Below, piece after piece: positions 5,694-6,449 of a stretch of 6,449 bases of DNA. The notes below the pieces were generated by a model. That model did no database searches. It saw nothing but the letters and a program-made list of their open reading frames with translations, and was not told the DNA's origin. The stretch spans positions 1 to 6,449 of the forward strand of contig JAPWUZ010000155.1 in the NCBI GenBank assembly GCA_028275265.1. Reading direction: 5' to 3'. The translations under genes were made by a program, and so were the position numbers. How positions within the stretch are numbered: position 1 is the first letter of the stretch; each line of letters begins with the position of its first letter. Source of the DNA: Armatimonadota bacterium (GTDB taxonomy: Bacteria; Armatimonadota; HRBIN16).

Positions 5694-5729
5694 GCGAAGA
5701 ATCTCCGAGATGCTTCACTTCAGCATGAC
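5694..5729. repeat. Imperfect palindromic dispersed-type repeat
   Basis: Read on the - strand it begins GTCATGCTGAAGTGAAGCAT and continues CTCGGAGATTCTTCGC. This resembles the GTCATTCTGAGCGAAGCGAAG-type palindromic repeats scattered between genes in several bacterial phyla. GAAGAATCTC (5696-5705) can pair with GAGATGCTTC (5707-5716) with one mismatch, and ATGCT (5710-5714) can pair with AGCAT (5722-5726), so two overlapping hairpins compete. It lies just past the stop of the DUF697-like gene and may act at its transcript end. Only one copy is in the window. Confidence 0.45.
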
Positions 5730-5731
5730 GA

Positions 5732-6449
5732 TCAGGCTTCCGAATGGTTGGAGCCTTCTTCCTGCTGAGCGGTGGACGTGTTTCGCGTGGGGGGAGGTGC
5801 GAGCACCCGCGTCGCCTCCTCCAGCATCTGGCGGTAAATCTTCTCCTTTTGCTGTCGGCTGAGGCGTTCGCCTGTTGTCCAGAACCAGTAAGCACTCTTA
5901 CCCACCACATACGTACCGGCGTAGGCAATGGCTCCTTTGACCAGCAACCCCACCCCGCCCGGCACCATCCCCACAAACACCCGCGCCAGCGAACGCCAGC
6001 CCATCGCTCCCGCCACCACCGGCACAATCTCCTTCAGGCGGTCGCGCGTGTGGTAGGGCATGCCCAGCGCAGCGGCGATTTTCAGCAGCAACAATATCTG
6101 GTTTTTAGTGAGCATCACGATGTCCGCCACCGCCGCGGGTGGCAGGAACATGCTGGCAACCGGAATGACCCCCGGTATCGCCGAGAGCATGGCAATCTGC
6201 CCGTTGACCCGTGATGCCTCTTTGGTCAGGTACTCGATCGCTGGCTCGCGAAATATCGGAAACCGCCTTGCCAGCGCAACTGCCAACCCCGGCAAGTCGT
6301 TGACGATGCGCCTCGCCACCACAACACCGTGTTCCGGCAACAGCCATGTGTAGTGTTCGCCCAGCAGGGGTTCCTCTGCACCACCGCAGTCAATGAAGAT
6401 GTCTGCAGGTTCCGAAGGCACTCTCGGCGAGCAAACCAGAAACGCACGG
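5732..6449 (-). CDS. DUF697-like (YcjF-type) membrane protein, N-terminus outside window
   Basis: The frame runs from TGA at 5734-5732 to the right edge without a stop, including the codons RAFLVCSPR before an in-frame GTG at 6421, so the gene is probably cut by the window and the GTG is not its real start. At least 238 residues are visible. Counting from that GTG, residues about 70-125 (QIAMLSAIPGVIPVASMFLP and LTKNQILLLLKIAAALG) and 138-180 (VVAGAMGWRSLARVF, GGVGLLVKGAIAYAGTYVVG) form hydrophobic helices with the AGAxGWRxLAR...KGAIAYAGTYxVGK pattern typical of DUF697 proteins. A charged helix and a polar, disordered-looking tail (PPPTRNTSTAQQEEGSNHSEA) follow. Members are inner-membrane proteins of unknown role, sometimes fused to GTPase or nucleotide-binding domains. 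The part before the helices could be such a domain, but it is too short here to say. It is separated from the PEP-CTERM gene by 203 bases and has no evident functional link to it. Confidence 0.65.
   Translation of the reverse strand, partial: RAFLVCSPRVPSEPADIFIDCGGAEEPLLGEHYTWLLPEHGVVVARRIVNDLPGLAVALARRFPIFREPAIEYLTKEASRVNGQIAMLSAIPGVIPVASMFLPPAAVADIVMLTKNQILLLLKIAAALGMPYHTRDRLKEIVPVVAGAMGWRSLARVFVGMVPGGVGLLVKGAIAYAGTYVVGKSAYWFWTTGERLSRQQKEKIYRQMLEEATRVLAPPPTRNTSTAQQEEGSNHSEA

Noticed and set aside
5744..6214. 156-codon open frame on the + strand across the DUF697-like gene
   Set aside because: It is antisense to a coherent membrane protein and its composition (many His and Arg) is that of a shadow frame.
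1..6449. CRISPR arrays, tRNA or rRNA genes, insertion sequences
   Set aside because: No regularly spaced direct repeats, tRNA cloverleaf with CCA-type end, rRNA-like stretch or transposase frame was seen on either strand.

Overview
The window is GC-rich bacterial DNA with tightly packed genes. One gene on the + strand enters from the left edge. Everything after it (about 798 to 6449) is on the - strand. The mix of a family 5 uracil-DNA glycosylase, a PEP-CTERM surface protein, a DUF697-like membrane protein and a large esterase-type gene suggests an environmental, possibly thermophilic, diderm bacterium. Armatimonadota or a similar lineage is my best guess, but this is inference and no marker gene settles it.

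Layout. 1-797 (+): the C-terminal part of a large protein that resembles the tail of alpha/beta-hydrolase or prolyl-oligopeptidase-like proteins. 798-962 (-): a 54-codon remnant of a minimal nucleotidyltransferase gene, placed stop codon to stop codon against the first gene. 1014-4634 (-): a compact four-gene block, transcribed fructokinase, pfkA, 1-phosphofructokinase-type kinase, then uracil-DNA glycosylase, with gaps of 13, 36 and 17 bases. 4635-4835: an intergenic stretch with two hairpins, one a strong GC-rich one of the dispersed-repeat type. 4836-5528 (-): a complete PEP-CTERM exported protein. 5529-5731: its regulatory region, with a good sigma-54 (-24/-12) promoter, an inverted repeat overlapping it, an upstream direct repeat, and an imperfect palindromic repeat next to the upstream gene. 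5732-6449 (-): a DUF697-like membrane protein that runs off the right edge.

How the genes work together. The three sugar kinases converge on fructose 1,6-bisphosphate: fructose to fructose 6-phosphate (fructokinase), fructose 6-phosphate to the bisphosphate (PfkA, with the Gly104 signature of ATP users), and probably fructose 1-phosphate to the bisphosphate (second PfkB-family kinase). The DNA-repair glycosylase at the end appears to be co-transcribed without a metabolic link. The PEP-CTERM gene looks like a separate unit under sigma-54 control, which fits what is known of PEP-CTERM/exosortase regulation in other bacteria.

I found no convincing wholly new system. The most informative details are the sigma-54 promoter architecture of the PEP-CTERM gene, the three-kinase fructose operon, and the broken nucleotidyltransferase whose catalytic Gly-Ser site coincides with an apparent 2-base deletion.
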